NCBI GenBank assembly: GCA_900155495.1
Contig: FTLJ01000534.1
Coordinates: 27,474-91,473 of the forward strand
Direction of reading: 5' to 3'
DNA from: Porogramme epimiltina
Lineage: Eukaryota; Basidiomycota; Agaricomycetes; Polyporales; Polyporaceae
DNA length: 64,000 nucleotides
How positions within the stretch are numbered: the first letter of the stretch is position 1; each line of letters begins with the position of its first letter. The position numbers and the translations under genes were made by a program. This document shows positions 21,303-33,597 of this stretch, piece after piece. Below the pieces are notes generated by a model. That model did no database searches, was not told where the DNA came from, and worked only from the letters and a program-made list of their open reading frames with translations.

Positions 21303-23563
21303 TCAGAACAGCCAGGGGCCGACTGGGAGAGCAAAGAAAAATCGGAAAACGGAGTCAGCCGCGCGTTGCAGGTGGGGGGCATCACGAACGTGACGGAGCA
21401 TGGAACGATACGCACTGCGACCGCGTTCGCCTTCCTGCTTGATCTGGAGGCAGCTCTGGTGGATGAGGTTGAGCGCCTTGACGGCGTCGCGGCCTTCGAT
21501 GACACACGAGATGTTGATCTCGTTCGCGCCCTGGCTTATCATCTCGATGTTCACGTTGCCCTGCCCGAGGGTGGTGAACATGCGCCCGGAAATGCCGATC
21601 ATATTCCGCATCGACCGTCCGACGAGCGAGAGGATGGCCATGTCGCGGATGACGGTCACCTGGTGAGGGAGATTAAGGAACTCGGCGCCGACATGCGGAG
21701 CAGAAGGAGCCAGACGCACCGTGCCGCTCTTCTGGAGTTCGCGTACGACGCGGTCAAGCTTCTTTTTGTCAAGGTTCTCCTCGATGGCCATACTGACATA
21801 GACCTCGCTCGTGCTGATGAGGTCTACGACGATGCCGTAGCGGTCAAGCGCCCCAAAAATATTGGCGAGGAAACCATGTGAGACGTTTTTGCGGTTAGAG
21901 TTGACGTTCAAGACGATGATGTGCTCCTTGATCGTGACTGCCGTCGGCTGTCGTACCTTGCTGTGCTTGTCACCGGCAGGGGACGCAAGGGGCAAGAACG
22001 CCTTCCCCGCAGAGGTTGCCGGCAAGACAGGGGGGTATGATGAGTCCGAGTCGTTGAGTTGCGAGAGGTCAACGTCGGGGTCAGGGTGGATGACGGTGCC
22101 TCCGCCCTTAGGGTTCTCCACGTTCTTGATACGAATGGGGATCTTTCGCCGTATGACCTGAGCAAAGTTGGCCGTCAGATCCAGGCCCACCGCGGCAACC
22201 GCCCATGCGGAAGAGAAGCATGGGGCGCACCTGGTCCATAGTGAACGGGTGCACGACTTCGCTCCCGTAGTACGTCAACTCGGCCGCCTCTTCTGGGGAG
22301 ATGATCGGGATTAGCCTTGCTGTAGGCACCTTGCGAGGGTCAGCGGTGAAAATCCCGTCAACCTCTTTCCAGATCTGTAGCTCTGAGGCACCAAGGCCGG
22401 CCGCCATGAGCGCTGCAAGGAGGTCGGTGTATCCACGCCCAACCTGCCTGAGAAGTGACCCAGGCACAGGCCCGAAGAACCCTGGAGAAGCGGTCAGAGA
22501 GCGTCTGCATGTGGGCGTGAGATCATACCTGTGACCACTGGGACGCGGCTCCCGCACTGCTTGATCCTCTCCGCTACCAGGTCCGCCACTCGGTCGTAGA
22601 AGTCTTGGTCGAGCGTGTCCGAGTCTGAGAAACTCTCCCCCTCCGCCGCGGGTATAATGTTCTCTAAGCTGACGAACTCTGCGTCGACGTTCTGAGGTAC
22701 GGAGGTTAGCGCGAACCGGGTGAGACCGCAAAGATACTGACTCTATCCCGCAATACAGCCGTCATCAACTTGCACCCGAGACGTTCACCAAAGCCAACGA
22801 TGCTGTCTCTAGACCTCGGAGAAATTTCGTCTATAATCTATTAAGGGCACCATGAATGAATAGGCGACGCGTGCATGATAGGTCATGGCACACACCTGCG
22901 TAGCAAATAGGAAGGACCGAAGTGACTCGCAGTCCCGCTCAAACTCAGCCTCCAGCTCCTTCAAGATCTCAGGATTTCGGATGGCCGAGCGCGCGGCATT
23001 GACGTGTTCAGAGCGAATGACGTCGACCGTGGTATTGAACGTAGGCGGCGTGTCGGTGACGGAGGTCATTCCCAGGGCGAACGCAATAGACTCTGACTTT
23101 GGGGAAGACTTTCCCGGGCTTGTGAACGGTGACGAATACTGAGTAAGCCTCGAGAGGGCGCCATTCGGGGACATGGTTCCTGGAGTTTCCGATGCACTGT
23201 TCTCCCGCTTCAACGCCTCACCTGCCGCCCGGAGAAGTAGATTCGTCGTTCCAAGCGCCTTCGTGGACCCGGAGCGCGCGGAACAGACAATCACAACCTT
23301 ATGTTGGTCAATGTATTCTCTAGGGACGTTAGAGAGTGAGTCATATACCTTGTCAGGCGAAGGATGGTGGCGACGTACGGTATGATGTTTTCTGCGATCT
23401 GCGCGGCGAACTTTCCTACACTCGTTCCACCATACTTCTGCACCAGCCATGTCGCGGCGGGATCTATGGTGTTTTGATGCATGTTTGGCGGTGTCCGCGG
23501 ACCGCTTTGAGATGAGAGGGAGGAAGAACGGGAGGAAGGTGGGGATGCCGATGCAGCGGACAT
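21303..23563 (-). CDS. HOM3: Aspartate kinase
   Basis: Phosphorylates L-aspartate with ATP, the first step toward threonine, methionine and homoserine in fungi. Six exons: 23563-23379, 23319-22896, 22837-22742, 22691-22529, 22481-22231 and 22157-21303, giving 657 residues. The kinase signature WLVQKYGGTSVGKF is near residue 35. Then come VVIVCSARSGSTKALGTTN, GFGERLGCKLM, the substrate loop GRGYTDLLAA with EVDGIFTADPR, and VHPFTMDQ. The C-terminal third carries the paired ACT regulatory region (VNIEMISQGANEINISCVIEG), consistent with feedback control by threonine. A Ser/Pro-rich linker interrupts the catalytic domain. The start at 23563 is the first ATG in frame. The last 30 residues are not conserved, so the C-terminus could involve another splice. 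The 5' end faces the ChAPs gene. Confidence 0.95.
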
Positions 23564-24178
23564 GTTCGATCCTGAGGGGGCGTATAAATTGCTTTGGCGC
23601 AATGACTCGACTGGATGCTGAGAGCGATCTCAACGACAACGCGCGCAGATGACACTATCAGGAGAACGTACCAGATTACGAGGTCTCCCGAGGTGCGAGT
23701 CTGTCTTCTACACGTTTGAATGGGCCGTTCCGGGTCGGGTCGGTTAGGGTGGACTAGTTTACACGCCTAGGAAGGATGGGTTCGGGAGAGACATCTGGGT
23801 GATAGGGGCGCTTCTTAAGCCGGGGAGGGGCGGAACGTGTTTCACAAGGCAAACATGCCGACGCGCTGACAAGTTCGGTGGGGGATGGGACAGAGGAGCG
23901 ACAGGACGAAAATCTTCGGAAGTGCTCGAAGGCTTCATGGCCGGAATAATAGAACGCGATCTAGCGGGCGTCTACATTCCCAGATGGGCTGCGCAGAGCG
24001 GATCAGTACATCCGGTTCCGGGTCATAACCAGGTTGTTATCCGTCTTACAGGGGATAATAATGTCTTGAAAGCGGTGTATACGGGATCTAGAACGCCGCG
24101 GGAGCATACACGTATCGTCACCTCTCCGCTGGGCGCGCACCATCCTCTTCCTCGCCTCCGTTGAGCGTCCTCACGAAC
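23564..24178. promoter_or_regulatory. Divergent intergenic region (aspartate kinase / ChAPs)
   Basis: 615 bp separate the two divergent start codons, so both promoters and 5' leaders lie here. No TATA box or named transcription-factor site can be supported. Confidence 0.5.
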
Positions 24179-26939
24179 ATGGCCGACGCATCGTTCAAGG
24201 ATGTGCCGGAGCTATTTGAAGTATGTAGCGCCACCAGCAGTTTCTCCGATCGCTCACAACGCATCCACAGGTCGACCTGGGAGAGTCGCTACTCGCGCGG
24301 ACGGAGAGCCTATGTCAGTCACAATCTCCCCGGTTTCCCCGCGACGTGCCTCACGACTTCTTCTACAGCCACGTTCCGCGAACTCGGACCGCCTGACCTC
24401 GTGCATGTGCTAAAGAGCAGTGGGCGTAGCGGGCAGCGCGACGTGAGTACTCTCGACAACATCATTGGCGCCACCGCCTACAACCCAACTACAGCTCGGC
24501 TCGTATCACTTCGTCTCCGGAGTGGACGCATCCTCCTCCGCGTCATTAGCGGCGTACATCAACTCTCTCACATACAACATTGAGGACGACTCGGGCTGGT
24601 TTTCGAAGGGAGCATCATGGAAGGTGAAGAGTGGATGTTACTGGTGAGTTCTTGTCTGCTCCGCCCAAATCCCCCATGTGAACCCGCGACGACAGCTGCT
24701 TTAACGCGTTTTCTCGCGTGGATGTTCGCGTGGACGTCAAAATACCCGGTGGCGTGCAAGCGTATGTTGTGGATCTACGAGGAGAACGGTGCGTCTGCAA
24801 CTATACTGCAGTTCAGGACCTTGTTGAGAGCGGCACAGACATGAAGCAACACCGGAGGTCTGGCAAGAGACATTTCTGTCGGCACTACTCCGCGCCATCC
24901 TCTACTCCGACGATCCTACGTACTGGCTTGAAGCATACCGCAAGCTGGACCCCATCACAAACCCGGAGGGCGAATTGCGGTTCCTACAAGCGGCGGAGGC
25001 TTTGTTCATGAAAGGTATGTCCCTCTACCCATACTATACCCCGCCCCACGTTACAACTGTCGTACAGGATGGCAAGTCGGCTCGGACCCCGAGATTCAAG
25101 TCGCCACGGTCGTGTCCAACCACCTCACAGCTGCCATTATGAAGTATTTCGGGGACAGTGGCCGCTTCCAATACGCGGCAAATCTCTTCGAGAAGATATC
25201 CGCCCGGGAACCGGAGGTGGCCTCACTGCTTGCAAAGAGCTATCTGGGAATGAGTACGTCCATCCTTCTAGCATCCTGCATTCCATGGAAGAGCCAATCC
25301 TGCTCGCAGATGAGGAAGTGAAGGCGGTCCAGATCATGGCCTCCGCTGTAAAGCAAACCCCGCAATCATACACCCTCCTCCATGTTCAATGCGAGTTCCT
25401 CCGTGCCAAAGGGAAGCACGAATGGGCCCTCAAGCTCGCACGGCAAGCCGTCAACTGCGCACCCAGCGAGTTTGTAACATGGGAAAAGCTGACTGAGTGC
25501 TACATTGACCTCGGGCAATACGAAAACGTACGCACATTTATTAATAACCTGTAACGCAAACTTGACCTCTAGATAGGCTCTATTGACTCTCAATTCATGT
25601 CCAATGTTCACCTACAACAGCCGCGATGCCCACAGAAACCTCACGCCTTCACGGGTACACCTACCTCCCAAAGGGAAGATCGTGGAAATCCTTCCTGAGC
25701 GGGTCAAGACGGAGGACGACGAGGCAGATCCTGCCCTTCTCCGTCTCCCCGCGCCAGGTCTTCGCGGAACATGGTCTCGTGCGTACGCCCTCCTCACTCG
25801 CCTGGTGTCACAAATCGGCTGGGATGAGCTCCTCAAGACGAGGAGCTCCGTCTTCGTGATGGAGGAGGAGTACCGGATGCAGAAGGCGCAGACCGAACAA
25901 GCTCCGTCCACCCCAGTCATACATGAAGACGGCACGGTTGTCTCCCCCAAGCGCGGCGTATCGTTACAGGGCAAGGCCGCGGCGGATGATGATGCCTCGA
26001 CACGCGGCGTAGTGTCGCCCGCACACTCCACACCCGATGAGGACCACGACGAGCCCAAAGGCGACGGTGACTCGGAGACCCTCGTAGCTGCGAACGGGAT
26101 CCCGACCATCCGGATCTCAACGGAGAGCGCGCGCGAGGCTGCAAAGGAGAACGGCAACGCAGAGGCGGAGTCGGCGAAGGAGAACGGGATCCACGACGCG
26201 GCGGGAGACTCGCTCGAGAAACCCGTGCAGGCGGCAGAGAAGGCGGAGAACCAGGACGACGGCGGCCAGTCACCGTCACAGGAGCCGTTTTCGTTCAGCA
26301 ACAAGCGTCTTTGCGAGCGGTGGTTAGACAACCTCTTCATGGTCCTCTACGAGGTGAGCACACTCGAACACGCGTTTCTTGCACAAGTTACTGAGTTACT
26401 ATATGACTCCCTCTAGGACCTCCGAGTATGGACCATCTTCCGCGCCGAGGTAGCGCACTTCAAAACCCAGCACGTCGCTTACCGCAAGACGGGCCTGGAG
26501 TGGGAGATCCTAGGTGACCTCGGTATCCGCCTGCACCACAAGGAGGAGGCGAAGGAGGCGTACCAGCGCTGCCTAGACACGCCGCGCTACGCGTACAAGC
26601 CATGGTCGAAGCTGCTGGACATGTACGCGGAGGAGGGAGACATCCAACGCTCGCTGCAAACGGCTGTGCGCGTCGCTGCGTACCAGTGGGGCGAGTACGC
26701 CGAGATGACTGTGAGTCTTCCGCCCAGCTTAGGTACACTCCGACAAGTCTTAACCGTGCCTCTACGCGCAGTACCCTACTCAGATCGCGCGGTGCTTCTT
26801 CAAACTGGGCCAGATCCATGGGCACGCGAAGATCCAGTGGTCCCTGTTGAGCATGGGTCTCCCGGAGCCCGTCCTGAAAATCATGGAGAGCTACCTCGTG
26901 TATGGCCGCACGTTCAAGGTGGAGGGTTACGATTTCTGA
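24179..26939 (+). CDS. ChAPs-family exomer cargo adaptor (Bud7/Bch1/Chs6-like)
   Basis: Relatives bind Chs5 and Arf1 at the trans-Golgi network and sort cargo such as chitin synthase to the surface. Eleven exons: 24179-24220, 24271-24313, 24369-24442, 24495-24643, 24696-24788, 24839-25014, 25068-25253, 25310-25527, 25577-26353, 26417-26710 and 26772-26939, total 739 residues. Family features are FRELGPPDLVHV near the N-terminus, GSYHFVSGVDASSSASLAAY, VWQETFLSALLRAILYSD, the TPR-like helices YFGDSGRFQYAANLFEK and HEWALKLARQAVNCAPSEF, and the C-terminal KIMESYLVYGRTFKVEGYDF. A 150-residue acidic, low-complexity insert (about 26000-26280) separates the TPR blocks and is probably disordered. The second intron was chosen because it alone restores the frame before the GPPDL motif. 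Confidence 0.93.
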
Positions 26940-29193
26940 GGGTCTACTACCACCGTTCTCCTCCCCCTCACCGTTACCCCGCTGTGCGTTTCATCTATTG
27001 GTTTTCTCCTCTGGCTCCTCCGGACTCTTACCATGCTCGCCGGAAATGTAGATTCTTGTATGTATTCCTGCTGGTGTCCGTGCCATCTCGGTCGGGGTAC
27101 CCCAGTAGCTATTCGGTATCTTATTCGTTGCGCGTACTTTCTTATATCTATCTCTAACCTGCTGGGTGTGCAATCTGGTCTATATGCGTGTTCAGTCGCT
27201 GCATCCATCAATCCCAGCAACAAAACGTTGGGGGTCGGCTGTGGGGGCCTGTAATATCCCTATCACTGAGTGCATTCCATGGTCTTCGCCAGTGACACTC
27301 AGTACACGCTGCAGAATCGCCGTCAACCTCTCTATGAGATGAATTTGGGAAAATAACCTTACAGTTGACAATGGAAAACCAAGTCGAGATCTTTCTACCC
27401 GCATACACTAACTCTAGTCTTCTAAGTAGACGAGGACTTACCGAGCTATAACTTCTAGCGATCTACGCTACTACGAATATTTCAGGTATGTCCTCTGCGA
27501 ATATAATGTCAGGCATGGGTCTCACGACCTTGTTTGCGGGGTCGCTAGGAATGACATCCCCAGTAAGAGGGGGCTTACCGTGCCCTCAAGCTCTTACGGG
27601 TGATATCGTTGGTCCCCGACCTACAGTCCAACAGGATGTCGCTTCTCAACTATCCCCTCCCGGGGCTACACACAAGTCACTACAACAATACGATATCGCC
27701 TCTCTACGGCCTTCTTTCGGCCAAGTAACGACTCGGTCTACACAGAACCCTGGCCAACTAGCCACTCTAGTGAAGACAGTGTGTGGGCGTGATTCGACGC
27801 AGTTTACAACACATATACTTCTCCCTCTCCCCGTCTTCCACCTTTCCTAGTCCTCCACCTCGTCCCGACTCGCTGAGCTTCGTTCCCCCGCCCGCACAGC
27901 TCGACGCTTCCCCCCCTCGCGTCCGCCCTCTCGCCGTGCGGCTCGCGCGCCCCAGGCGCGAGACTCCACCGCACGAGCGCGGTTTCCCTCAAGTATTCCT
28001 CGCGTCCCTACGCTGCCCCTCACTGCGCAGAGCAGCGTTTCCGGTGGAGTAGCTCGCGGACCCAGCGGCACGACGCCCCGCAGTTTGCGCGAACCGACGG
28101 ACCCACAACCCACGTCGCCCCAAGCCGTGCCGCCGCCCCGCACACACCTCACCAGCGACGCCTAGCGCACCCCCTACTCTACGTCATCCGACCCCAAACG
28201 CACTGCGCCCAACGCGCCCCCGTCAGCCCCCTGAACGCTAACATTAAAGTTAACGATAACCCCAAGAACCAAGATCCGAACCCAGCCAATCCACCGGAGC
28301 GCACTCGGCGGCGGGCGCACTAACCCACCACCCCGAGTCGTCCAGGCCAGGCCCACGCACGGCACGGCCGCAGCTGCAGCTGACGGGCATGCTCCGTCCA
28401 CTGCGCCGCGCGCCTCGACCGATTGAAACATTATAATATTAGGGTTGGGCCTGGCGAAGCCTCTCCACCCGCCGCACTGCGCAGCGTCAGGGGACAGGCT
28501 CGACCTCGAGCTCGGGCCCAAGCCGGCCAAGGCGGCGGCGCGCCGCCGACCTTGTTTACGAGTTCGGAGTAAGTAGGTAACTCGAGCCTCAGGCAAGGGT
28601 TGCATTGCGTCATGCGTAGCTGGCCGGCTCGGGCAGAGAAGGAGAAAGAGAAGCGCGATCGGCGCCGTCACCCGCCAGACCGGCCGCGCCCGATCCCCTT
28701 ACCCGCATATTCACTTTACTGACCCGCCGAGGGGGAGAGAGAAAAGCGGTGCGCGCCGAGGCACGCCGCCACGCTAACTCGAAGCTGTGAAGGTCGACGT
28801 CGACGTAGAACGCTCTTCGACTCGGAGCTGCACGCCAAGTGTCTTCGTCGGTCAGCAGGCTCTCGCAGGGGCGGTGGTTAGGGGGAGGCGGAGAGGAGGA
28901 ACGCAGGTTAAATTACTAGAGGTGCTGCGGGTACGGTAATAGCGGGGGGGTCATGTCGTGTGCGGCGCAGGCGTAGGAGTAGACGGCAACGGGAATAGGG
29001 CTAGCGATAATCATACACGGCCTATGAATACAGTGTGGGTAGCGGTGCGTGTGCGGAACAGACAGAACAGCGGCGGGGGCGCGATGCGGATAGGAATGGA
29101 AAAAGATGGGCGACATGCGGTGAGGGGGCGGATGCGAACAGTCCGGTCGGCGGGAGCGATGCAGATGGGGGCGCGTGCGTGCAGGGGCAGCGG
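26940..29193. other. Gene-poor region downstream of ChAPs
   Basis: Starts with the ChAPs 3' UTR. An open frame at 27488-27850 (+) is Ser/Gln/Thr-rich, without domain or obvious splicing. From about 27850 to 28900 the DNA is very GC-rich and frames are Arg/Pro-rich shadows. Nothing else is supported. Confidence 0.4.
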
Positions 29194-29949
29194 TCATGAC
29201 CGCGGCATGCGCGCGGCGGCCATCGTGATGCGCGACGAACAGTGGTGCGGGTGCGCGGCGGGGTGGTGCGCGTAGCCATGGTGGTGCGCGGGTGGCCGCC
29301 ATCCCCGCGCTGCGGCCATCGCGAGCGCAGGGTGGGTATGGTGCGCGGCAGATACGGAGGCACGCGCGCGGGCGGCCATGGCGTGCTTCTGGAGGCGCGC
29401 GACGACGTCGCGGGCGAGGAAGACGGTGCCCTTGTCCTCCTCGTAGAGCGTCGCGCCGTCCGCGATCGGCTCGAGGATGTGCATGTCCGCGGGGTGCACG
29501 GTCGCGCGGTGCGAGTAGCGGAACTGGGTGATGAACTCGTGCCGGAAGACGTGCACGTCCGCGACCATGAGCGCCGAGGCCATGCCGCCGGGCGCGGGCG
29601 TGTGGGGCACTGTTGTTTTCGCGCGCGAGCGAGGAGCGGGGGCGGGCGGACGCGAGGGTGTTTGCGGCGGATTTTGGAGGGGCGGGGGGAAGAGGCGGGG
29701 GAGGGAAATGACGNNGGCGGGGGGTTTGGGGGGGGGGGGGGGAAGAGGCGGGGAAGGAACATGACGCCACCGGTCAGCGAGGTGCGTCATTAGGGAGGCG
29801 CGCGCGCGCGAGCGCGGGTGAGACGCGGACGCACCTTGGACGAGACAGACGTCGCCGTGGAGGCGCGCGAGGGCGAAGACGGGTTTTTGGTCTTGGGGCG
29901 GAGCGGAGAGGCTCGACGCCGAGGAGGGGGAAAGGGGCGGGGCGGACAT
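29194..29949 (-). CDS. Uncharacterised small His-rich protein
   Basis: Two exons, 29949-29835 and 29609-29194, predict 176 residues. The junction joins GDVCLVQ to VPHTPAPGGMASALMVADV with frame kept. The central part (VHVFRHEFITQFRYSHRA, HILEPIADGATLYEEDKG) has the mixed hydrophobic and charged composition of a folded domain, whereas the last 60 residues are Ala/His-rich. I do not recognise the family. The 225-nt intron is long for this genome and includes poly-G tracts, a short duplication and an N-gap. The Met in PGGMASAL could also start a shorter protein. Existence is moderately supported; function is unknown. Confidence 0.5.
   Translation of the reverse strand: MSAPPLSPSSASSLSAPPQDQKPVFALARLHGDVCLVQGASASHPRSRARASLMTHLADRWRHVPSPPLPPPPPKPPAXVISLPRLFPPPLQNPPQTPSRPPAPAPRSRAKTTVPHTPAPGGMASALMVADVHVFRHEFITQFRYSHRATVHPADMHILEPIADGATLYEEDKGTVFLARDVVARLQKHAMAARARASVSAAHHTHPALAMAAARGWRPPAHHHGYAHHPAAHPHHCSSRITMAAARMPRS
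29684..29765. repeat. Short tandem duplication with poly-G tract and N-gap
   Basis: A unit like GAAGAGGCGGGG-GGAA-ATGACG occurs twice, ending near 29713 and 29765, with unresolved bases at 29714-29715 between the copies and a run of about 15 G at 29728-29742. It lies in the intron of the small His-rich gene. The ambiguity makes the true length here uncertain. Confidence 0.75.
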
Positions 29950-32601
29950 GGTGCACAAAGGCGAGGGCGAGCAGGCGGCGAGGGAGGCGGCGGCCATGGC
30001 GGTATATATCGGGGCGTGTTTTGTGGTCAGGGCGTGGCGTTCGGAGAGGGGCGGCGGGCCTGCCGAGGAGAAAGGGACAGGAGGCCGGAAGAGCGGGCAG
30101 CGGGGGAGGATGTGTGTGGGCTTGCGCGGGCGGGGGGTGGAAGGGGCGGGGGGCTTGCGGGGGACTTTATAGGGTGAGGATTGGAAGAGAGGCATCGGCG
30201 AGCTGGGCCTCGGACGCGGACGCTTCGTGGGCTTCGCGGGCGCCTGGAGGGGGAAGGAGCTGTGTGACGAGTGCATCCGAGTCCGACGAGGCGTCTCAGA
30301 AGAACCGTCTCGGACAGGCGCCGGCCCGCGCGATCCATCGCACCCATCGCCGACCGCCCACGGCCCACCACGACCATGGCCACGGGCGAATCGACGCCCG
30401 CCTGCCCTGCACGCAGCTCTTGTTCGCATCGAGCCCCCGGCAGCCCCCCGCCCAGCGGCGACGTCCCCATCATCTCCGCCCCGAGCGTCCATCCGTCCGC
30501 CCGATCGCTCACACTCCCGCCGGCCCCCGCGCCTACCCGCTGCCAGTGCCCTACCAAACGCTCGTCTGCTAGCCCGACGCCACACCTCCCCCGCACGCCC
30601 TAAACGCCCTCCAAGCCGCGCTAGCGCCCCCCCGCGCACGCACCTATCGCGTCCTGCCCTGCCCGCCAGCCAGCCGCCTGCACGCCGCTCCACCCGCACC
30701 GAACGGGGCGGCTGCGGCTCGCAAGCTCCTGAGAGCGATCGCTGGGCCCGTGACCGCGGCCTGTGGCCGACGCCTCGCCTCCCTCCCAGCTGCACCTCCT
30801 CCGCAGCGCATGCGGGCTGCAGGCCGCCGGCCCGCCCCAGCCCCCTTTGCTTCCAGAATCCCCGCCCGCGCGAAGCCTTCCGCGGCGCGATAGAAGCCAT
30901 CTTTTTGCTGCCCGCCTGTCCACCCCGGTATCCCGACTGGGGGAGCGTCCGCCTAACCAACTCCCAGCATTCCGACACCCGATATCGATGCGCGCGAGGC
31001 TGCAGATTGTTCTGACGGCGACGCTTTCGTAACTCCTCGCCAACGCGCGGACTGAATGGCGCGAGCGGGCAGCGCCGCGCACGCCGCGGATGCGGACGCA
31101 CTGAGAGTGAGACTGAGGCTCGAAGAACATTCCCCGTCCCGAGGGCGCGTCGCCATGTCCTCGCTCGCCCACCCCGACATCATCACAATCATATCTCGCG
31201 TGCTTCGACGCCGTTGCGTCTCCCTCCGCCCCGCCGCCTCGCCATCCATCCATTCAGACGTTTTTCGCGTCCACCCGATCGCCGCCCGCTGTAGGTCCAG
31301 ACTCCCAGATCGCGCGACGTCCCCCGTTCCTCCCCCCGTCGCCCGAAGATCACCGCGCTCCCCGGCCCCCCCGCCGCCGCATCGGCACCCCCACAGAGAG
31401 CCCTCTCCGAGATCTCTCTCCCGCCCGTCGTTCCGTCCCGGCCCATCCCATGCCCGCGCCGGCTCCCGGCGAACGCGCCATGTGCAGCGCGAAATAGACT
31501 TTTGGGCTCGTCTCCTCCGAACGGCCCAATGGCCAACGCTGGCACCACACGACTCGGGCGCCACACTTGACGCATCCACAAACTTACGCCCGACACCCGA
31601 CGCACACACACATTCCCTAGCACGCCGTTCGGCCGAACAGCCCGCGACCCGCCCGCGGCCCACCTAGCACTTAGGGGCGATCAAGAGTCTCCTGGGCCCC
31701 GGGGCAGCACGCGCACCCACACGCACGCATGCCCGCACACGCGCGCGACCTAGAACCCGCAGAATCCGCAGAATCCCTAGAATTCTGCAGAAGCGCGATG
31801 GCGGGCCACCTCGCGGCTGCGCGCGGACGAGAAGAGGAGGCGGCACGCCCCGCCGCCGGCCGGAATGGAAGGCGCGGGCGTCTTGCGGCGCATCAGCTGG
31901 ACCCTCCTCCCCAGTGGTTTTTTGCAATACGCGCAGTTATGTGTGTGCGAGTGTGTGGTACGTCTGCGCCTTCGGTATTCCTCGACGTTCCCTCGTATTC
32001 CTGTCTATACATAGCCCGCACCGCTGCTGTCGCTGGCGCTGCTGTGCGTCCTGTAGGTTCAGTCACCCACACACCCCGCCTGCGCACCCCGCACGCGCGA
32101 ATGCGTCCCCCTCGGGCACACGACCAGAGTCCCGAGTCCACACTCCCGAGCCCAGAACAGAGCGACGCGCCGCGCACAACAATCAAAGAGACCCGGCCGA
32201 GGGAGCCTAAAACCCGCCCACTTATCGCGTGGCACCGTTTCCGAGCCGCACCTGGCTAGCCTGGGAGATCGGGCTCCCTCGCGTCCTGTGATCGACGTCG
32301 GGGGCGACGTCGCGCGATCGATAGCCTCGCGCCGATGTCGATGACATCGTCGACGACGTAGCGGTCGCGATAACGCACGCGAGCCGCGGCCTGCGACCTG
32401 CTGCCTCGGTCGGTCTTAGCGCTTCGTCTTGCCTGGCTGGTGCGCTAGCGCGGCTGGCTAGAGCTAGTGCCCCGCACGCTGCTTATTTTTGGCAGCGCGT
32501 GCCGTCCTCTCAGCCACTCCCCGCCGACATGGGAGGCCTAGACCGGAAAGACCAGAACGTGAGTGGCCGGTGACCGGTGACCTCCCGAGCTGTTCGCATG
32601 T

Positions 32602-32912
32602 TATTCACCGGCCGGGCCAAGCTCTGTCCTTTCCGGAAACCGAACAGAATCTGTTTTGTCTATTCTTGCGGGGGCATCAGGGACTGCCGTGTGTACGGCA
32701 TATACAGCAGTGACATACATTCGTCGCGTGTCGTCCGCAACGCGCGGAGAAGCCTGGACCAGAGTTTCCTCCCGACCGATTGGAGTGTTATTCACCGGCA
32801 GGGCCAAGCTCTGTCGTCATTTGAGGAAATTAAACATCTGTTCTTGCCAACCCAGGGACGGTCGTACGTACGGCACATACATACACTCGTCGCGTGTCGT
32901 CCGCGTTGGTGG
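32602..32912 (+). repeat. Imperfect direct repeat, two copies about 187 nt apart
   Basis: TTATTCACCGGC(C/A)GGGCCAAGCTCTGTC occurs at about 32601 and 32788. Each copy is followed after 100-110 nt by a match to CGTACGGCA(C/T)ATACA and then TCGTCGCGTGTCGTCCG (about 32724 and 32889). The middle parts have diverged. It is a tandem duplication of roughly 185 nt; no coding capacity or target-site duplication is evident. Confidence 0.75.
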
Positions 32913-33549
32913 CCCGCAAGGGCAGGCGGAACACATATCTACGCGCACTGTATACAAAGGAAGGTACAGGGCCACGCTACAATCAGAACGAACTCCTTCT
33001 CCCGCCTCGCCTCGCGCCGCGCTTCCCGCCTCAGATCCGCCGCACCTGCAGGCAGCCGCGCAGCCGCGGTTCGCGACCACCATCCATTCGTGCGCGTACG
33101 CGATTCGCCGCCTGCCGTTCGCAGGGCGCCCGCACAGGTGCCGCCGCCCGCGGCCTGGCCACAGGCACTCGCGCGGCGCGAACGCGGTGGGAGCACTCAG
33201 CGCTTGCGCGCGCGCGTCTGCCGCAGCCTGCAGCCACATGCTCCACTCCTCGGGACCCACATACCGAACGGCGAACGCTCGCGCGCCGCGAGCGCCCCCC
33301 ACTCCATTCAGACATTCACTCCCCGCCCCGCGAGCCTCCCACACAGTCCACGGCGCTTCGCCCCTCCTTCCCCCTTCCCCCCTACTCGCCCCCGCGCCCC
33401 GCCGCCGCAGCAACAGCAGAGAGATCCGCGCGCGCGGCGTGAGCACGTAAGCCGTGCGGGCACCACCCCCGCGCCGCCGCCGGCCCCGCGTCAGCCGCTG
33501 CGTGCGGGCGGCCACGGAGCCCGCGCGCCGCCGCTCCGGGGGTCGAGCA

Positions 33550-33597
33550 GGGGGGCAGGGGCAGGGCAGGGGCAGGGCAGGGGGGGAGAAGGGGGAC
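33550..33597 (+). repeat. G-rich minisatellite with quadruplex potential
   Basis: Runs of three to seven G are separated by CA (units GGGGCA/GGGCA repeated), at least six G-runs within about 48 nt. This satisfies the simple G-quadruplex pattern on the + strand. No gene assignment. Confidence 0.6.

Noticed and set aside
23320..23348. 29-nt intron in aspartate kinase (GTATAT donor)
   Set aside because: Too short. The upstream GTACGT donor at 23378 gives a 59-nt intron and the better junction ENIIP-EYIDQHK.
24271..24400. Reading the ChAPs second exon through without a splice
   Set aside because: That frame stops shortly after FFYSHVP, and the GPPDL motif is in another frame. A 55-nt intron (GTCAGT...CTACAG) resolves both.
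29194..31101. Leftward 635-codon ORF
   Set aside because: Only its left part coincides with the two exons of the His-rich gene. The rest is Arg/Pro-rich read-through of GC-rich DNA, crosses the N-gap and has no domain.
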